A DNA stretch of 64,000 nt from Liolophura sinensis (GCF_032854445.1 NC_088300.1:66068984-66132983); one strand, 5' to 3'; positions 22,684-36,552 are shown, numbered from the stretch's first letter. The notes: generated from the sequence alone by a model not told the origin. Translations and numbers: made by a program.

Positions 22684-22720
22684 GCTTCTCTCCTTGTGCT
22701 TTAGCTTCTCTCCTTGTGCT
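22684..22720 (+). repeat. 20-bp tandem duplication
   Basis: GCTTCTCTCCTTGTGCT occurs at 22684-22700 and 22704-22720 separated by TTA; identical copies, so a recent event. Confidence 0.95.
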
Positions 22721-25700
22721 AGCAGGGTAAATAGTAAGGCTAATAAACAGAAACTAATTTGCTCTTCATCTCAGTGACTGTCTAGTGACACAATGGCCTC
22801 GTGTTAATGCCCACTTCCCCAGCAGGTTGCAAGAGTTACCAAGATTAGACAAATTAATAATAAATAATCCAAATGACAAAAAAAGTTCCACAGCAAAAAC
22901 TTTGCTCTGCATGGACAAATACTTTGGCATCATGGTCGTAACAAATAGCATCCAGGCAAAAGTCCTAAGTTAACCCATCTCTACCAGCCACTAGGCTTAG
23001 AGTACATACAGTTTTGATTTCAAACTTTTTTACGTGCCCATTTCATATCATTTGATTTATTACAGAAATTGATCTTCTAAAATTGGGGAATTCATCAAGA
23101 GAAATATTACTGGAGACATCAATTTCTCAGCCTAAAAAAAAAAAAAAGACAAGGTACTCTGTACTTTAGAGGAGCACAAATTTTCTGATTTTTGCTACAT
23201 TTCATCAAATGTTGTTTTATCTCTACTATTGTTTTTCATGCTTACGTTTCAAAATTTAAAGCTGTGTTTATCTACTCAGAAACAAGTAAACAAAATCAAC
23301 AGATTAACATTGGTCTAGTGTGCTAGTTCATACACACTGCATGTAATTCAACATCAACATCAGATTTAGGAAATCTGTGCAACACACAATACCAGAAAAC
23401 GTGTATAATGCTCAGAGGGGAACAGCTCCAGACAACGGGGCTCAAATGTCCCCTCTGAATAGGTTTTTGGTTATAGCAACTTTAAATTTTCTTCATTTAT
23501 TATCAATCAAACAAAATGACAGGGGCTAAATGAACTATGTGAAAAGTTGTTCTTCCAAAGATGGGTGTCTATTTAAATGAAAATTACTTCATTCCTCAAT
23601 GAAAATGAGCCCAGAGAAGATGAAGGTGTAATAAAAGTGAAGAAAGCTGTGAAAGGGATGTTGGTGGAGAGGTAGGTGAAGGGGGTGTTGTGAAGACTAT
23701 CTGTGATGCTGTCACCTCCTGAGATTGATGGAGGACAGAGAGGGGACGAGCTCTGGCTCTCTATGAGGAAGTAATCAGCCTGGACCGACCCTGTACCACA
23801 GCCCCAGAAGCCTTACCAAGCTATAATAGATAAATTAATTGCTAAATGAGAGGGGTTTGCCATGACAGGTTACCAGTTGGCGTGGTTATTTCTGTACAAG
23901 AACTAAGCAGGACTTGAAGAACACTCCAGATGAAGAGAGAGAAGTTTCTGGAGATAGAGAGGGGAAGGGGGAAAAAAAAATACAACTACCTCGAATGAAC
24001 TAGAGAGAGAGTTTGTGATAGAATCCGTGAAGACCCTCATCTAAAAGAAGGGCAAAAACGGATGAGTTGTCTGCTGAGAAAACTTGTAATCACAAGGCTC
24101 ATCAAGCCCCTTGACAGCTGAAAAATTGCAAGAGATACCACATATAAGACATCTGTTGGATTATAATAGGCACCACAGCGTAGATTCAGCCGACTGGCAC
24201 AGCTCAAATGATGATGTATTGGCCATACTTTGCCATCTTCAAACAGGGCCGGAGCGAAAAACTAGCTCCATACATGAGCTGCCCACAGAGAAGAAACCCT
24301 TCTGCAGAGAAAATTACTCCAATAAAGACGTCCCAAGACGAAATGATTTTTTCTTGTTTTATCTTGGTTCAGGTAATATTGATGATACATCACCTTAATG
24401 GCTAATTGACTGTTGGACAGGTGAGTTAAGCATGGTTGGTCAAATTAACTCAGGTGAGTTCATCTACAGCAGGCAAGATAGGGGCATCCTTCTGCTACAA
24501 CTACCTGCTGTCATTAGGACAGCTCAGCCATGTACACATCTTTAATTATGATAAAAGGTGGTTTTGAATGGGTGTTTTATCATAAAAAACATGCTAAATT
24601 AGCAGTCTAATCAATAAAAAGTTCATACAGCTGGAACAGCAGTTTGAGATCAAACAGCAATGACATAACAAGCAGATGAATTATAAGCACTATTAACACC
24701 TGTTTCCTTGTCCACATTGAACTTGGCTACATGTATGCATGGTCTTTGTCTTTTGTCTAAGCTGCAGTCAAGAAGTTTTGTATCTATATGCATGTCTGAC
24801 CACCTCAGTTTTACAATAATTCAGAAACTGTCCATGGGTGTTAGGGCTAAAGGAATGTCGATTGACTGTCCAGCTGTGAAAGGTCTAATCTCAAAAGTAA
24901 CACAGCAGTTTAGGAGAGGACATAACAAATCACCGATTTGCATTCTGTCACTCGGCTTTTCAAGTCAGAAAAACAGATTTAATTGAAGGGAACACACCTT
25001 ATTGTCCAGTATGGTTAAGTCTCTCGCCTTGGTGACCAAGCCACTTGTTTAAGTGGACATAAAATTCAGATAACAAAATAACAGAACAAACCAGCAAGTC
25101 AAATAAAGCCATCAGAATGTACTGTCACGGACTGAGCCTTTCAAACCCCATAGAGCAGCCACTGCCATTAGCTTCTTCGCACACGCCACGTTTTCTTCAG
25201 CCAGGTTCTTTTAATAGACTCTGGACACCTGGCCATTGAATGGCGAGTCACATCAACAACCATGCTGTCAATTTATGTCTCTATACCTAAGAGCACAAGC
25301 CACTTTACTACGTCACTAAGGTTACTTTGGTTAGAATGGCATTATATGTACTTGTTTCATTCTGATCAATTTGCATGACAACAACCAGACTTTGCACACA
25401 TCCAGTTCCATGTCAAATGCTCACAAGTTCAATCCCAGATTCAAACAACCGCATGCCAAATCAGTGCTATAATCCCCCCCCCACCTCCTTGAAAATCTAT
25501 TTTAATAGCTTAATTTTAATACAAAACTCATCACATCCAATGAAACAGGAGACTTTATTGGGCCTATACTGATATGCAGTCACAAAACCAAGCATTCTAA
25601 TTGGGCTCATACAGAATACAAACCAAAAGATAAATAATTTGTGATGATGAAAAATCTCTGTCCGAGCAGTCATGTAAGACCCACTTTAGAACCTCCTGTT

Positions 25701-28588
25701 ATTAGTTGAAAGCCATGAGTGAAGTGTCTTCACCAGGGCAGAATACACTGGCTCCTGGAAAGCTTTCACTAACTGCTTCTCTCAGCCATTACCTATTCTC
25801 TGTGGGCACAGTCGCCAGTGTTTTTAGAGGGCAACAAAATGTGAATTTCCCAGCAAAACACTTCAGAGGAAAGCAAACTAGCCGACCACGTCTCATCTGG
25901 ATCACGGAGGCAGTGATTTGAAATTCTGGTCCCTTTTTCAGGGAGATTTGGTGAGCTATCTGGGAACCCCAAACCACTCAACGATCTTTGTGTCTGGTTC
26001 AGTGTCTGCTGAAGACACAAACCACCGCATCACATCAACAAATCACGGAGGAACAAAAAAAAAAAAGTGAGCCACCAAGATCAGCCTCAAATTGCGTTAA
26101 TGACACCTACATTGGCTTATACTTTCACAGTCTCTGAACACTATTATCAAAATTCCCTACTGTAGCTGTAACAAGTGCCTTGCTACTTCTTTTTGTTTTT
26201 AAAAGTGCTATCAATAAGGGAGTAGTGGCCAAAATAAATTAGATCATATGCTTCTAGAATTCGAACAGAGCGTACTGTATATGCCTAAAGATTTGTGTGA
26301 ACGCCTAAGTTCTTGGAGGCTAGCGTACAGGCGAGATTTAAACCAGACAGTCCTGTCAAAATCAAAAGTAAATCTCCACAGCGAACCATGTGCTCAACAT
26401 TCTCCACCATGTGTTAGTTTTCGGACCCTCTACGCTACAGCAAAAGCTCCTGTGCCACCACCTGCAGCCATGGAGAATGCTTGCCATGATAAATGTCTTT
26501 GTGATATTTGAGTGTTTTGTCACGCAGTTTTTGTCACGGTGAAAATCTCTTTTTAGTTACTATACTGCTTCTGCTTTTATAATGCACAAGATCACCCTAA
26601 CATCACTCCTAATTGTCTGCTTTCAACTCCCCACCAATGTTACAGTATCACCAAGGTCGCAGTTCCTTTATACTGAAATAAACACCACAAAGGCTGATGC
26701 GAAATAAATGTATTAACTTCATTCCTCAAGCGGGAGAGCTGAAATAATTACTTTAATCTAGACTGTTTTGGGGCAATTTATATGTAGGCCTACATCTAGT
26801 TGTATACTGGGCAGTTCTATATAACTTCAAAGGAAAGAATCTCTGTACATGTCGGCCTATGTATTCTGTAAGATGGGTCAGAAGTTGGGGTCACATGACA
26901 ACCCTTAATGGACGCCCAATGTTACAGCACTGGGGAAAAGGTCACATTTTGCCACTTCACTAGCGACTAGTAAGGCCTAGTTGTACAAAATGACACCACG
27001 GAAGCTCTGCAGAAATATTCAGACTATCTGGGAAGCTGAAAATTACACAAATCCAATGGATACAAGATCGCTGACAGCGATTCAAAAATAGACATTTTCC
27101 TATGCAATAACGCTGTGAGGACCATTTATTTCACCCATGCTGTTTGTTACTCACGTGGTCTCTAGATTCCGATTCGTCTTACAGAATACATGTATACATG
27201 TAGGCCTTTTCTTCGCCCTCTTTTACTCAATCAACTTCACATTTTCCAGGTGTATTACTGCATGGTGTCCCAAAATAGTGAAGTGTTGAGCATTTGAAAA
27301 AAAAAATGTGTTCTGCGGTACTGCGTACTTGGAAATTCGGAAGAAACGTCCTCCCTCTCTTGGAAAGTTGGGAGTACCATACTCTCTATGACAAAAAAAC
27401 TTATCTGTAGCACTGTCTGTAGACTTGTTACAAGACATTTCAGATGTTACCTTAAAGTCAGACAATAAAGCTCAGAAGCAGCTTTGATCCAAGCAGCCCT
27501 AGTGAAAGATGCAGGGGAGGCGTTTACAGGAGCTAACAATTGGGTTTTTCGTCAGTTCGGATTGGACTGGGATTTCTCAGCAGGTCCTTTACTCCTTGTC
27601 TCTAATTGCAGCAATTTGTCTCTTCCTGGCCTTACAGGCCAGCGATATCTTACTTAATCACATTCTCATGTTCTCCTCTATCTAACAACCCGTTTCTAAG
27701 GTGGCTGCGCAATTTGATTACTCTAAGTTTGCCCGGAGACAAATATTTTTTGTATCTGTAACACAAGGGATGCTCTTTTTGGTCAGATTTGGACAGGCAC
27801 TATGTTAATCGACCTCAAGAAGTTTGCCCATTACGCCAGGTACCTTCCAAAACACCAATTAAACGGCTCGACTTAATGGCTTTTATTAGATCTGTCAACT
27901 AATTCACAGATGAATTGCCCTAAATAAATACGGGTTATTTTTACAAGTCAATGCTGTGCATTCCGGCTGTTTCAAAGGGCTCCGCTTTGCTAGTGTTCAG
28001 AGACGGTGCTAAATAAACATGGCTGCCGGCAGGGCCTGTGTTACTGCCTCGTGCTTCTCCCCCCTTTCAGGGCGACGAGCAAACACAGGCTGAAAAGGCC
28101 GTTCAGCAATCTAGCACCTGCACCAGTTGTCACAGATAATGGGCGAGCTTTACTGTATCAACATTATGTGGGGGTCTATGTTATTGTTACCTGCTCCTCT
28201 ATCCCACCCCTTTATTCTTCACTTAGCACATTAGCGGCCATAATCCAGTCAATTGGCGGAAAATATTGACACTATTGCCTATCAGTGGACAAATTATTTA
28301 CATACGCCCAACACAAATTAGGTTTGCATTTGTGCAACTTTCTAAGACAGTATTTGAATAGGCTGCTCACCAAAGACTCGCCACATACCACCCTGGCTGC
28401 CTTTTCACTGCTTAGTGCCTTAGAGCTGAAGGGTCTCACAGTCAGCAGTGACTTCTGCCATGACCACACATTGACTACTTAAGTGTCATTCATACGTATT
28501 CACACATTTATCTAGACAATAGATAAAAATGTCAGTAAAAATATTAAGTAAAGGATGTGACTGCTTTTATTTTATAGTAACACCTCAC

Positions 28589-28931
28589 TCATGAGTATTA
28601 CATTGTTGTTTTTTTTACTTCCACATGTTCAGTGGGGTTTCTTTTTTTAAATGTCATAATATCTCTTGATGTATATTTGGATACAAATGCTGGACATTCT
28701 AAAGTGCTGATATCATAAATAAATTTTTTAAGCTTCCCAACATTTCTTGATAAGAAAAAAAATTCATAAGTATTACACTGTTGTTTTCTTTACTTCCAGA
28801 TGTTCAGTGGGGTTTCTTTTTTCAAATGTTGTGATATCTGTTGATGTATATTTGGACACAAATGCTGGACATTCTGCTGGTATCAAAGCTTTTAAGCTTT
28901 CCAACATTTCTTGAAAACGAAAAAAAAAATC
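28589..28931 (+). repeat. Tandem duplication, two units of about 170 bp
   Basis: Units at about 28589-28761 and 28763-28931 share gtattaca, acttcca-atgttcagtgggg, tctgttgatgtatatttgga, acaaatgctggacattct, and aacatttcttga near the end. Offset 176 bp. Unit 2 lacks part of the ataaataaatttt segment. Each unit ends in an A-run. Confidence 0.88.
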
Positions 28932-28961
28932 TTTTTACATTATGTTTAGTCTATCATTCAA

Positions 28962-29008
28962 CTTATTTGTTTGATTGGTGTTTTATGCCATACTAATTAT
29001 GGTGGTGG
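28962..29008 (-). mobile_element. SINE 3'-tail fragment
   Basis: The plus-strand text tttgattggtgttttatgcc followed by a degraded attatggtggtggg matches the tail end of the SINEs at 18352 and 19313. Only the last ~45 bp survive. It sits directly after the tandem duplication ending at 28931. Confidence 0.6.
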
Positions 29009-32000
29009 GGGTGAGGGGGTGGGAATCAGTCACAGATTCATTCATAGAAGGGCCTTGTTTCTTTTTTTCTTGTTTAAGAGATTCCCCTGAAAATCTCCCT
29101 ATAGCACCTTTGGGTATGAGAATCTTAAGATAAGCCATCAGGAGCACGAAAAGCAATAAATCATCCGACTTATACTTGACACTTTTAAAAAAAGCAAAAT
29201 CCAGTGAGGAAGCCTATGAAGCCCAATCAGAAGAGTTCTTGGTGACATTTACTCAATCTGCAGGAAAGAACACTGCTGAAAGCCAGCAGCTGATTAAAAA
29301 GCTTTTCCAAATCACTTCTTCCAATCAAACTGCCAGGGCACCTGTAAGGTATCTGTTGATTCAATGTGCAATGAGCGACACTGTTACCCACGCAACGCCC
29401 CATCACAACAAGAGATGACAATGTGGGTAGCCCAACTGAGAACAGGTGATGAAGGCTCAGTGACTTAAGACACAAGAACTTTCAAACCTAGTGGAGTTTT
29501 TTTATAGTTCAGATTTCACCAAACCTTTCAAAAAAAAAAAGGATAGAAAAAGCTTTGTTTCAAAAAAGCTCCATTTTAAAACCTATTCATTGTCTGTATT
29601 TTGGGCTGGGACTGTCCTCATAATTTGTTAGCCTGGTCAACCTGGAGGTCTTCCTATCTCTTAGCTCAGTGTTTCCTCACCATCCTTATCTTGAATTCCA
29701 CTTGGTCAAACTCTAATACCCTTCCCTGCTTTATCCTTTACCCCGATTACCATTTGTCTCCTATACATGAGACTTTAGGAGCTTCTCAGCAATTAAGCTG
29801 GCATTTGAGTTCATGGAAAGGCGGCGCACGTTAATACAGCCAGCAAATATTCCGTTTGTTTGTAAGCCTAGCTCTGTAACCAAATAGCAGACAGCCTCTA
29901 GGTCCAGCAGCCCACTGATTTAATTTTCCCTTCCCAGTGATAATGGCCTTAATTTCTTCCCCCAAACCTTGCATTTTGCAAATTGCCCTGAAATGGCAAT
30001 TCAGCCAGATAAAGAAGAGAAGAAAAAAAAAATCAGACAGTGGATAAAGCGGCACATTACATTTGCCTAATCCAAGTTCTATTTTATTCTATTAGGAAAA
30101 GCTACCACTCCAATTTTATGCTTATCCAAGACTTCCCATCCCTGCACAGCAAACACAAAACCAATTTGGTAAGCCTCTAGTTCTCTCTTCCTCACACAAA
30201 ATTAAATCTTCCTTTGCTCACCTTCTGGATTCAATTTCCTTTAGTATTTTCTTCTGTTTGTATTATAAAACATAATTACCTCACTTGGGGAAACTAAATG
30301 TCTTAGTTTTTCCTCAAACCTGTGAAAAATTGATGAGCATATTATCTGGCGCAAAGAGAGTGAGAGAGAGATATCACAGCTGTCTTGAACTGAAGGGAGA
30401 TATGACAAAATGTGTCAGTGGTCACACCTCTGTGCCACCAGGCAAAGCCAGTGTACTGTTACTGCTTCATCAGTGTGAAGTATGAATATCCAAGGTTCAG
30501 CTCCAAACAATACTTAACAAAATGCAGTCGTCATTGCACATTTTTGCTATCAACGCCAGCATCCATTTTCAGAAGAAAATGATGATATCCATTGACAATT
30601 TTTGGTAATAAATCTTGTATAGTGTTCAAATGTTCCCATGGACACCTGACTTTAAAATCAAAACAATGTCCATAGAAAACGAAGAAAATTTTCAAAATAT
30701 TTACAAAAATCATAAAAACACCAAAGAGGTTTGGCAAACAATATTACATTCCTTTCTCCAGCACTGATTTTCGTTGCTAATATCCGTTCCAGTTTTTGAC
30801 AACTGTAATTTCGATGACAGGCCTAATGAAGAAATCTTCAGATTTTTACAGGTTTCCCGGTCTAGGGACCAAATTAGGATGTACACGTAGATTAGAACTG
30901 TGAATGGAAGATTGGATTAATAATTCCTCTGACAAGGGTTCTGATGAGGTGTCTATGTCACAGGTTGTTCAGGGTATGCAATGAGACACCCCAGTTTCTA
31001 TCTGTCACCAGAGCAGCACTAGTAGGGTTTCACCTCCCTGATGTTTTACCTTAATTTGTGTCTTTTTTTGTTTTAGTCTGAGTGCAGTTTGCCCCTTACC
31101 TTTTTCACTTTTCCTTACACTCCTCCACATTTTTGGCCCCTCTTGGACTGTGCTAGGGGCTCCAAAATCGATAGTTCTACAGCAATGTCTGGTGCCCCAA
31201 GGGATGGCCTCACCCAGGGAGCACTGTCTCAATTAGAATAACCCTAATGCAGTAAGGGAACAAAGGGGAGTTTAAAAAGGGCTATTGTGGGAAGGGGAAA
31301 AGGGGCGATTGGGTCTCCAGGAGATACGGGTATCAGTATGACTTGGCCTGATGTCTTCCTATGTTAAAACTATCCCGGAGAACAGCGGGTAAACCAGGTT
31401 AACCTTTGCTGCCCTGGGAAATAGGTAATCGAGATTTGAGGGCTATGAATAGCCAGCCAAATGTGTCGCATATGGGAGGGTAAAATTCAATGAGAGTTTG
31501 TCGGGCCACCTGGGGATTTTTGCGGGCAAACTGTCAAAAGCATGCTTCAGCTAGAGTTTTTCCCATCACTAGGGTCATCACAGAATGCAAATTGTTTTAG
31601 CAATCATGGCTTTTGGAAGATTATGTATTGAGGCAAGCTCTGAGGCATAGGTGAGAAAAAGCCGGCAGACTTGGTGAAATCAGTCTGGACTAAATTCCCA
31701 CAGCAGCCTCAGATACTCTAACAATTTGACGCTGATGCAGTCATGGTTGGAGGCCATGCTGACATGCTTTCGCTAAAAGTGACAGAAAATGCCAGCTCAG
31801 TTTTAATAAAAGCTTTCAAGAATCCACTGATCTGGGGAGGATAAGAGTCCATGCATGCTCATCCCTCCCTCTCCCTGTTCCTCCACCATTCTCTCCCCAC
31901 TACTTCAATTACAACCATAGTAAAACACACCCAAAATAGTAAAGTTATAGTTCCATAAGGTAGGGTTACATGTATCTCTGAGCCAGTGAAAACAATAAGG

Positions 32001-32047
32001 TTAAAATTATCAATTCATGTACATATATTATACATGATAGAGTTATC

Positions 32048-32065
32048 GATATATATATATATATT
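32048..32065 (+). repeat. (AT)n microsatellite
   Basis: About nine AT units in the 13.3-kb intron. Confidence 0.85.
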
Positions 32066-34705
32066 TGTAAATAATGTGATTTTCAAGCTTTTTGCATGTT
32101 AATATTGTATTTCTCTAAGAAAATCCTTGGCACATTACTCCGTCTACATTAATACAGTTAATATAATGTCAATTTGCATTCCGTGATGATCCAATCATTG
32201 ACGTCCAAAATTTGAATTTTCTATGCAAGAAGGATGAGGAACCAAATTAAACAGTGTTGGGAACCTCAAACCAATAAGTACATATCAGCTTGGAGCCTTG
32301 CTGAGTGTCTGCTCAAAAACTGCTGAAATTAAAATTCAGGTATGAAGCCCAGCAAGTAATCTTCTGTTAAACCATCGAGACAAAAATGGACTGTCAGTGA
32401 TACAGATGTAAGTGTAGAAAATTAAGAAGCTGATAAAATGGTTACGATGCTAGCTTTAGGATTACAAGGGAACAGGCTTGGAGGGCTTTGTAAGATCCTG
32501 ATTTGATGAATCGAGCCAAACTGTTCGCTTGTCAAGGTGTCCAGGCTTCTTGACAAGAAGTCCCAAAGAGATGGCTCAGCCTTGAAGATCAGAATGTAGG
32601 GAATGCTGGAAGATCAGCTCTGACTGACTGTGGTGTATAAAACTGAACCAATGCTGAAGTATTAGCCTGGTAAAAACCCTCCTCAGATAATACAGGAGTT
32701 TACCAGGCAAGATTGGCCTCTATCAGTGAAACTGTCAGAGACTTGTCTGTCAGAGTCAATCCAGCATTTACACACTACAGCTTCCAAATCTGGCAGACCA
32801 ATAGCAGCGCAGAGATAAGCTAGACAACTGCCTCTCCCCACAGCAGGCTGAAATTTCAGCCTGTCATTCATATAGAACTATCTCATTAGCAGCTACCACA
32901 ACAAGACTTTCCTCCCAAACATCATTTTTCATTTTCTCCCCTCATTTTTTCCCAAAACCCAACACTATTTTTGTCGCAGCTTCAAAGCTACACTAGTAAT
33001 TGCACGTCTTGTTGAGCTGTTTTTTCATGCAAGTATCAACTTGCAGCAGTAAGATACACTTTGCTATGGCTTCCTTATTCCAAACCTTAACAATGTTTAT
33101 CACGTCCACTTTGTGGTTAGTTTTTACCATCCCGAAAGTCTAGCACATAAACTCTTCCAGCTATTGTTATTTCAAAAATGCTACATTTCACCACAAGATA
33201 AAAACTAAATTTTACACTGAGCACTTTGTGATAAGATTGGAATTTGTGTTTCATTATTTTTTTTTTACATGTCATTTAAAACATTTTGTGAAAATTCACC
33301 GAAAAAAATTTACTGAAGGGCAAATGAAAACACTTTATTTCCACAAATACTATGATCTGTTTAAGAGTCATTAGGAGGTACTTTTACTGCTTACTTTCAC
33401 TAGAATTACTACCCCCTTAACGTAAATATAATTTATGGAAAAGTACAATGTTCTGCTACCTGACTTTTGACATTTTTATATGCCACAAATTTTGGCCCCC
33501 ACAAAAACATACATGACGATCTGTACACCAGCACCCAGAATTGGGCAGAGTCATTTACCCAAAAATGGATTCGGCTCAAATCAAGGTTGGCATTCAGCAG
33601 TGTCCTCCACAGATAAATTGGCAATATCAGATATTCACAGAGCGAGATTTGAGGCTGAGCCCTTCTTGACAGAATATGTAATCCGGCGATATCTGACAGG
33701 GATGGAACTGTCCCTCACAACTATACATGCTCGAGAGGGGATACAAGGGCGAAGTGAAAATTAATGGCCCCCCTTCTATGAGTCATGGGCAATAAGGGGC
33801 AGAGATTCAATAACTACCCTTTGAAATATCCCCATCTTGTCAAAGAGAAACTCTCATTTGCATATGAGAGATTGGACTCATCTCACAGAACCTTATGCAT
33901 TCCTTTGCCATGGCAACTAAGACTTTTTGCACCAAAATTTTAAAAATATTGGATCTACGGACATGGCTTGTGGCTGAGATTGGGACCGTCCTCAGGGAAT
34001 CTGGCAAGTTCCGCCAACTTAAGCTTCTCCTGGATAGACAAAAATGATATGGAAATGTTTAGATAGTTTTTTCCCCAGCCATCTGGATCCATTGAGAGTT
34101 GGGTATTGTGAACACCAATCCAACCCCTGACATCTCAATATGCCAGAGCTTTGATAGCGTAGCTATGCTGTCTTTTACTACCTCCTCTCATTTGACTCTT
34201 GGTTTTTTTTTAATTTTTCTTTTTTTGTACATTACACGATAACACACCAATATTCTTCTCCACAAAAAAAAGAGCGGGAAAACCATCACTAAAATCTATC
34301 CCAGCATAGTTGTTTTTCTAAAGGAGGAGGAGCGAACATATCCCCCAACGGGCTGATAATGGCTGCAGTAAAAGGCCAAAAATTTATTCAAACAGTGGCG
34401 ATGAATCTCCAATTAGCAATAACTAACACTATTTCAAAATGTTCCAGAAAAAAAAAAATAACTGTGTTTGAGAATGTATATCTTCTAGATATACAACATC
34501 AAAAATTGTATTACCATTATCTATAATCTCTCTGTTATGCAGCAGCCAGTTGTGCTATCCATGCAAAGAAAATAAAAATATAAGAAAAGCTGAAAATAAA
34601 ATTCTTCGTAATTACAAACATCCTGTTATACAATTTACCCTAAACGAATAAAAATCTAGTTCATATTAAAATATATTGAAAGAAAACAGTTGAAGTCAAA
34701 CTCAC

Positions 34706-34854
34706 TGTTAAATGTTGAAAAAGCCATGCTCTCATTATGTTGGTGGCTACTTTTGGAAAAATGCCCCGTTTTTTCTGTCGTTTTGGATTTCGTTCATCTG
34801 TATCTTCATCTGCTGTGCCTTCCCCAGAACCTACACTATTGTCCAAGCCATCGC
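34706..34854 (-). CDS. Meis: Meis exon: acidic stretch, NLS-like stretch, homeodomain arm and helix 1
   Basis: A 149-bp minus-strand exon with acceptor ttaatgtttttcag and donor CATTTAACA|gtgagt. The first two bases complete the Gly codon from the linker exon (phase 1) and the last codon ACA is complete (phase 0). The 49 encoded residues start [12 protein letters not shown], pass through an acidic run TADEDTDE, then the basic NPKRQKKRG and the TALE homeodomain N-terminal arm and helix 1 [20 protein letters not shown]. The basic run is both the homeodomain arm and a likely nuclear localisation signal in this family. The [20 protein letters not shown] block is identical to animal Meis proteins as known for the family. 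The exon boundary after HLT is the conserved Meis position, so the next exon must begin with the HPYP loop, as both downstream copies do. Confidence 0.97.
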
Positions 34855-35888
34855 CTGAAAAACATTAAAAAACATTGACAAATGGTTTGTGTACATAACA
34901 ACAACAACAAAGCTGACAATCAATACACCTGTGCAGAAAACAAAAGACTCACCCTCACAACAAAAAATTCTCCAATAAAAATCACCTGAGATCTCCATGA
35001 TATCATATCATATACCATATCAATAAATTTTTCCATACAATCTTGCACTTTTAATAATAATCCGGATTAATGTGCACAAATTAAGCAGATAATGAGAGAG
35101 AGCTGAAGGGTGTAAGTGATATTCAGTCCTGACACCTCTTGTACAGACAAAGCCCTTTGTGGCAGACAATAGCTCAGTGTTGCAGACCTGTAGTTCATAA
35201 TTAGTCATTATCAGGTAGAGAGGAGGGGACGGGCATGTTAATCCCTGGTCACCCTAACAGACAAGGGTCGTGGTCCAATAACAGGATCAGGTTAAGGGGA
35301 TCATGCAGAGACATGACAGTATCACTCCCTTCCTCTACCTGCGATTAGCTGGTTAATTAATAAGTACCTGTTAAATAGCTTACCTCGCCAATAAGCTTTA
35401 GAGGGTTAATTTTTAAAGGTCATAGAGTGTAGTCTGTGATTATGTAAAATTTTAGTGAGAATAGCTTACCAAATTTACAATGTACAGGTATCCAAAATGC
35501 AAATAATGTTTGGTGTTTGACAGTTTTCTTGATATAATTACAATTCATGATTCACTAATAAATGAGTTATCAACCATAGGCTACACATAGTTGTTGTGTG
35601 GTATATCACAAACTAGCTTCTAAATATCACTCAACAGAAGTGATCAAAATTTATAATTGATTGTGTTATTATTTTTCGATGGCTTGTGAGATGAATTGTT
35701 AGAGTTGCCAAGAGATGTGCAGGAAGTATATTCTGTACAACAGAGTCCAATGTAGCTCTGTGTGTCTGAAGATAGTAAATCAGACAATATTGGGATAGAG
35801 TGGAAATTAGAGAACAATGGCTCTGACAAGGGAAGATGTGAAAAGTCATCACATTAGACAGACAGACGAACAGACAGGCAGCGACAAG

Positions 35889-36315
35889 CTGTCAATGAGA
35901 ACAGCTGAGGGGCATGATTTAGGGAGAGTCAGACACAAGATGACAGCCATACAGGTAGTCTCAATAAATCTCTATGGTATGGTGTCAGCTATGACAGTAG
36001 GGGTAGCCCTCATGCATGTTCCCTGTTCCCTCATGTCCTATCCATCACAAAACCCCTGCTCATGTCTGACAGACTTAACCTCAGAGCTTGGCCGCAGTTA
36101 TCTCCCCTTCCAAGCTACAAGAACACTCTTTCAGACTGGTATACAGAACATCACAAATGCATGATCTGCTTATAACATGGGTGTACATTGTAGGCATGTT
36201 TTCTTCCCCTCTACCCTTCAGTCCTTTATCCTCTTCCTGCCTACTTGCTAGATGAAGTTTTAATTTTGTGGCAAGTCTGTGCAGTTGTTTTGATAAATGT
36301 GGCAGGAGCTGACAG
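35889..36315. promoter_or_regulatory. Dense cluster of five TGACAG/CTGTCA cores
   Basis: Cores at 35889 (reverse), 35941, 35992, 36067 and 36310; two more lie just to the left at 35314 and 35518. This is about 1.0-1.5 kb upstream, in transcript sense, of the helix-1 exon. Candidate MEIS-bound element; function not shown by sequence. Confidence 0.35.
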
Positions 36316-36474
36316 CGCAGCACTGGTCCCAAAACCAGCGAGTTTTCTTCCATAGTTTATAGCTGGTAATTACAGTTCTACTGCTGAGTTTACTTATCAG
36401 GGATGGCAAGTATTTCTACAGAATCTGTTGTTTATGTGAAAACTGTAGCCCAAGCCAAATGATCGAGGGAGGGC

Positions 36475-36497
36475 AGAGAGAGAGAGAGAGAGAGAGA
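36475..36497 (+). repeat. (GA)n microsatellite
   Basis: About eleven GA units; CU-rich in the minus-strand pre-mRNA. Confidence 0.95.
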
Positions 36498-36526
36498 CTG
36501 ACACTAGGGTGTATGGAAAGCTATGA

Positions 36527-36552
36527 CACCACCCCCACACACCACCCCCACA
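36527..36552 (+). repeat. 13-bp tandem duplication
   Basis: CACCACCCCCACA is repeated twice without a gap, followed by a diverged third unit. Confidence 0.9.

Larger units (their letters stand above)
21380..34705 (-). other. 13.3-kb Meis intron between helix-1 exon and duplicated exons
   Basis: The intron is bounded by donor gtgagt (34705) and acceptor tttcag (21380). It contains simple repeats, a 20-bp tandem duplication at 22684-22720, a ~175-bp tandem duplication at 28589-28931, a SINE fragment at 28962, two abutting hairpins at 25028-25056 and several POU-type octamers. No additional exon or nested gene could be recognised; open frames are short and lack conserved domains. This intron splits the TALE homeodomain between helix 1 and the PYP loop. 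Confidence 0.8.

Noticed and set aside
34661-34846. Extension VSLTSTVFF after HLT in the helix-1 exon
   Set aside because: This is read-through of donor gtgagt; the conserved Meis boundary is after HLT.
35817-36164. 115-codon plus-strand frame
   Set aside because: No domain recognised; it overlaps a cluster of candidate binding sites and has no codon-bias or family support.
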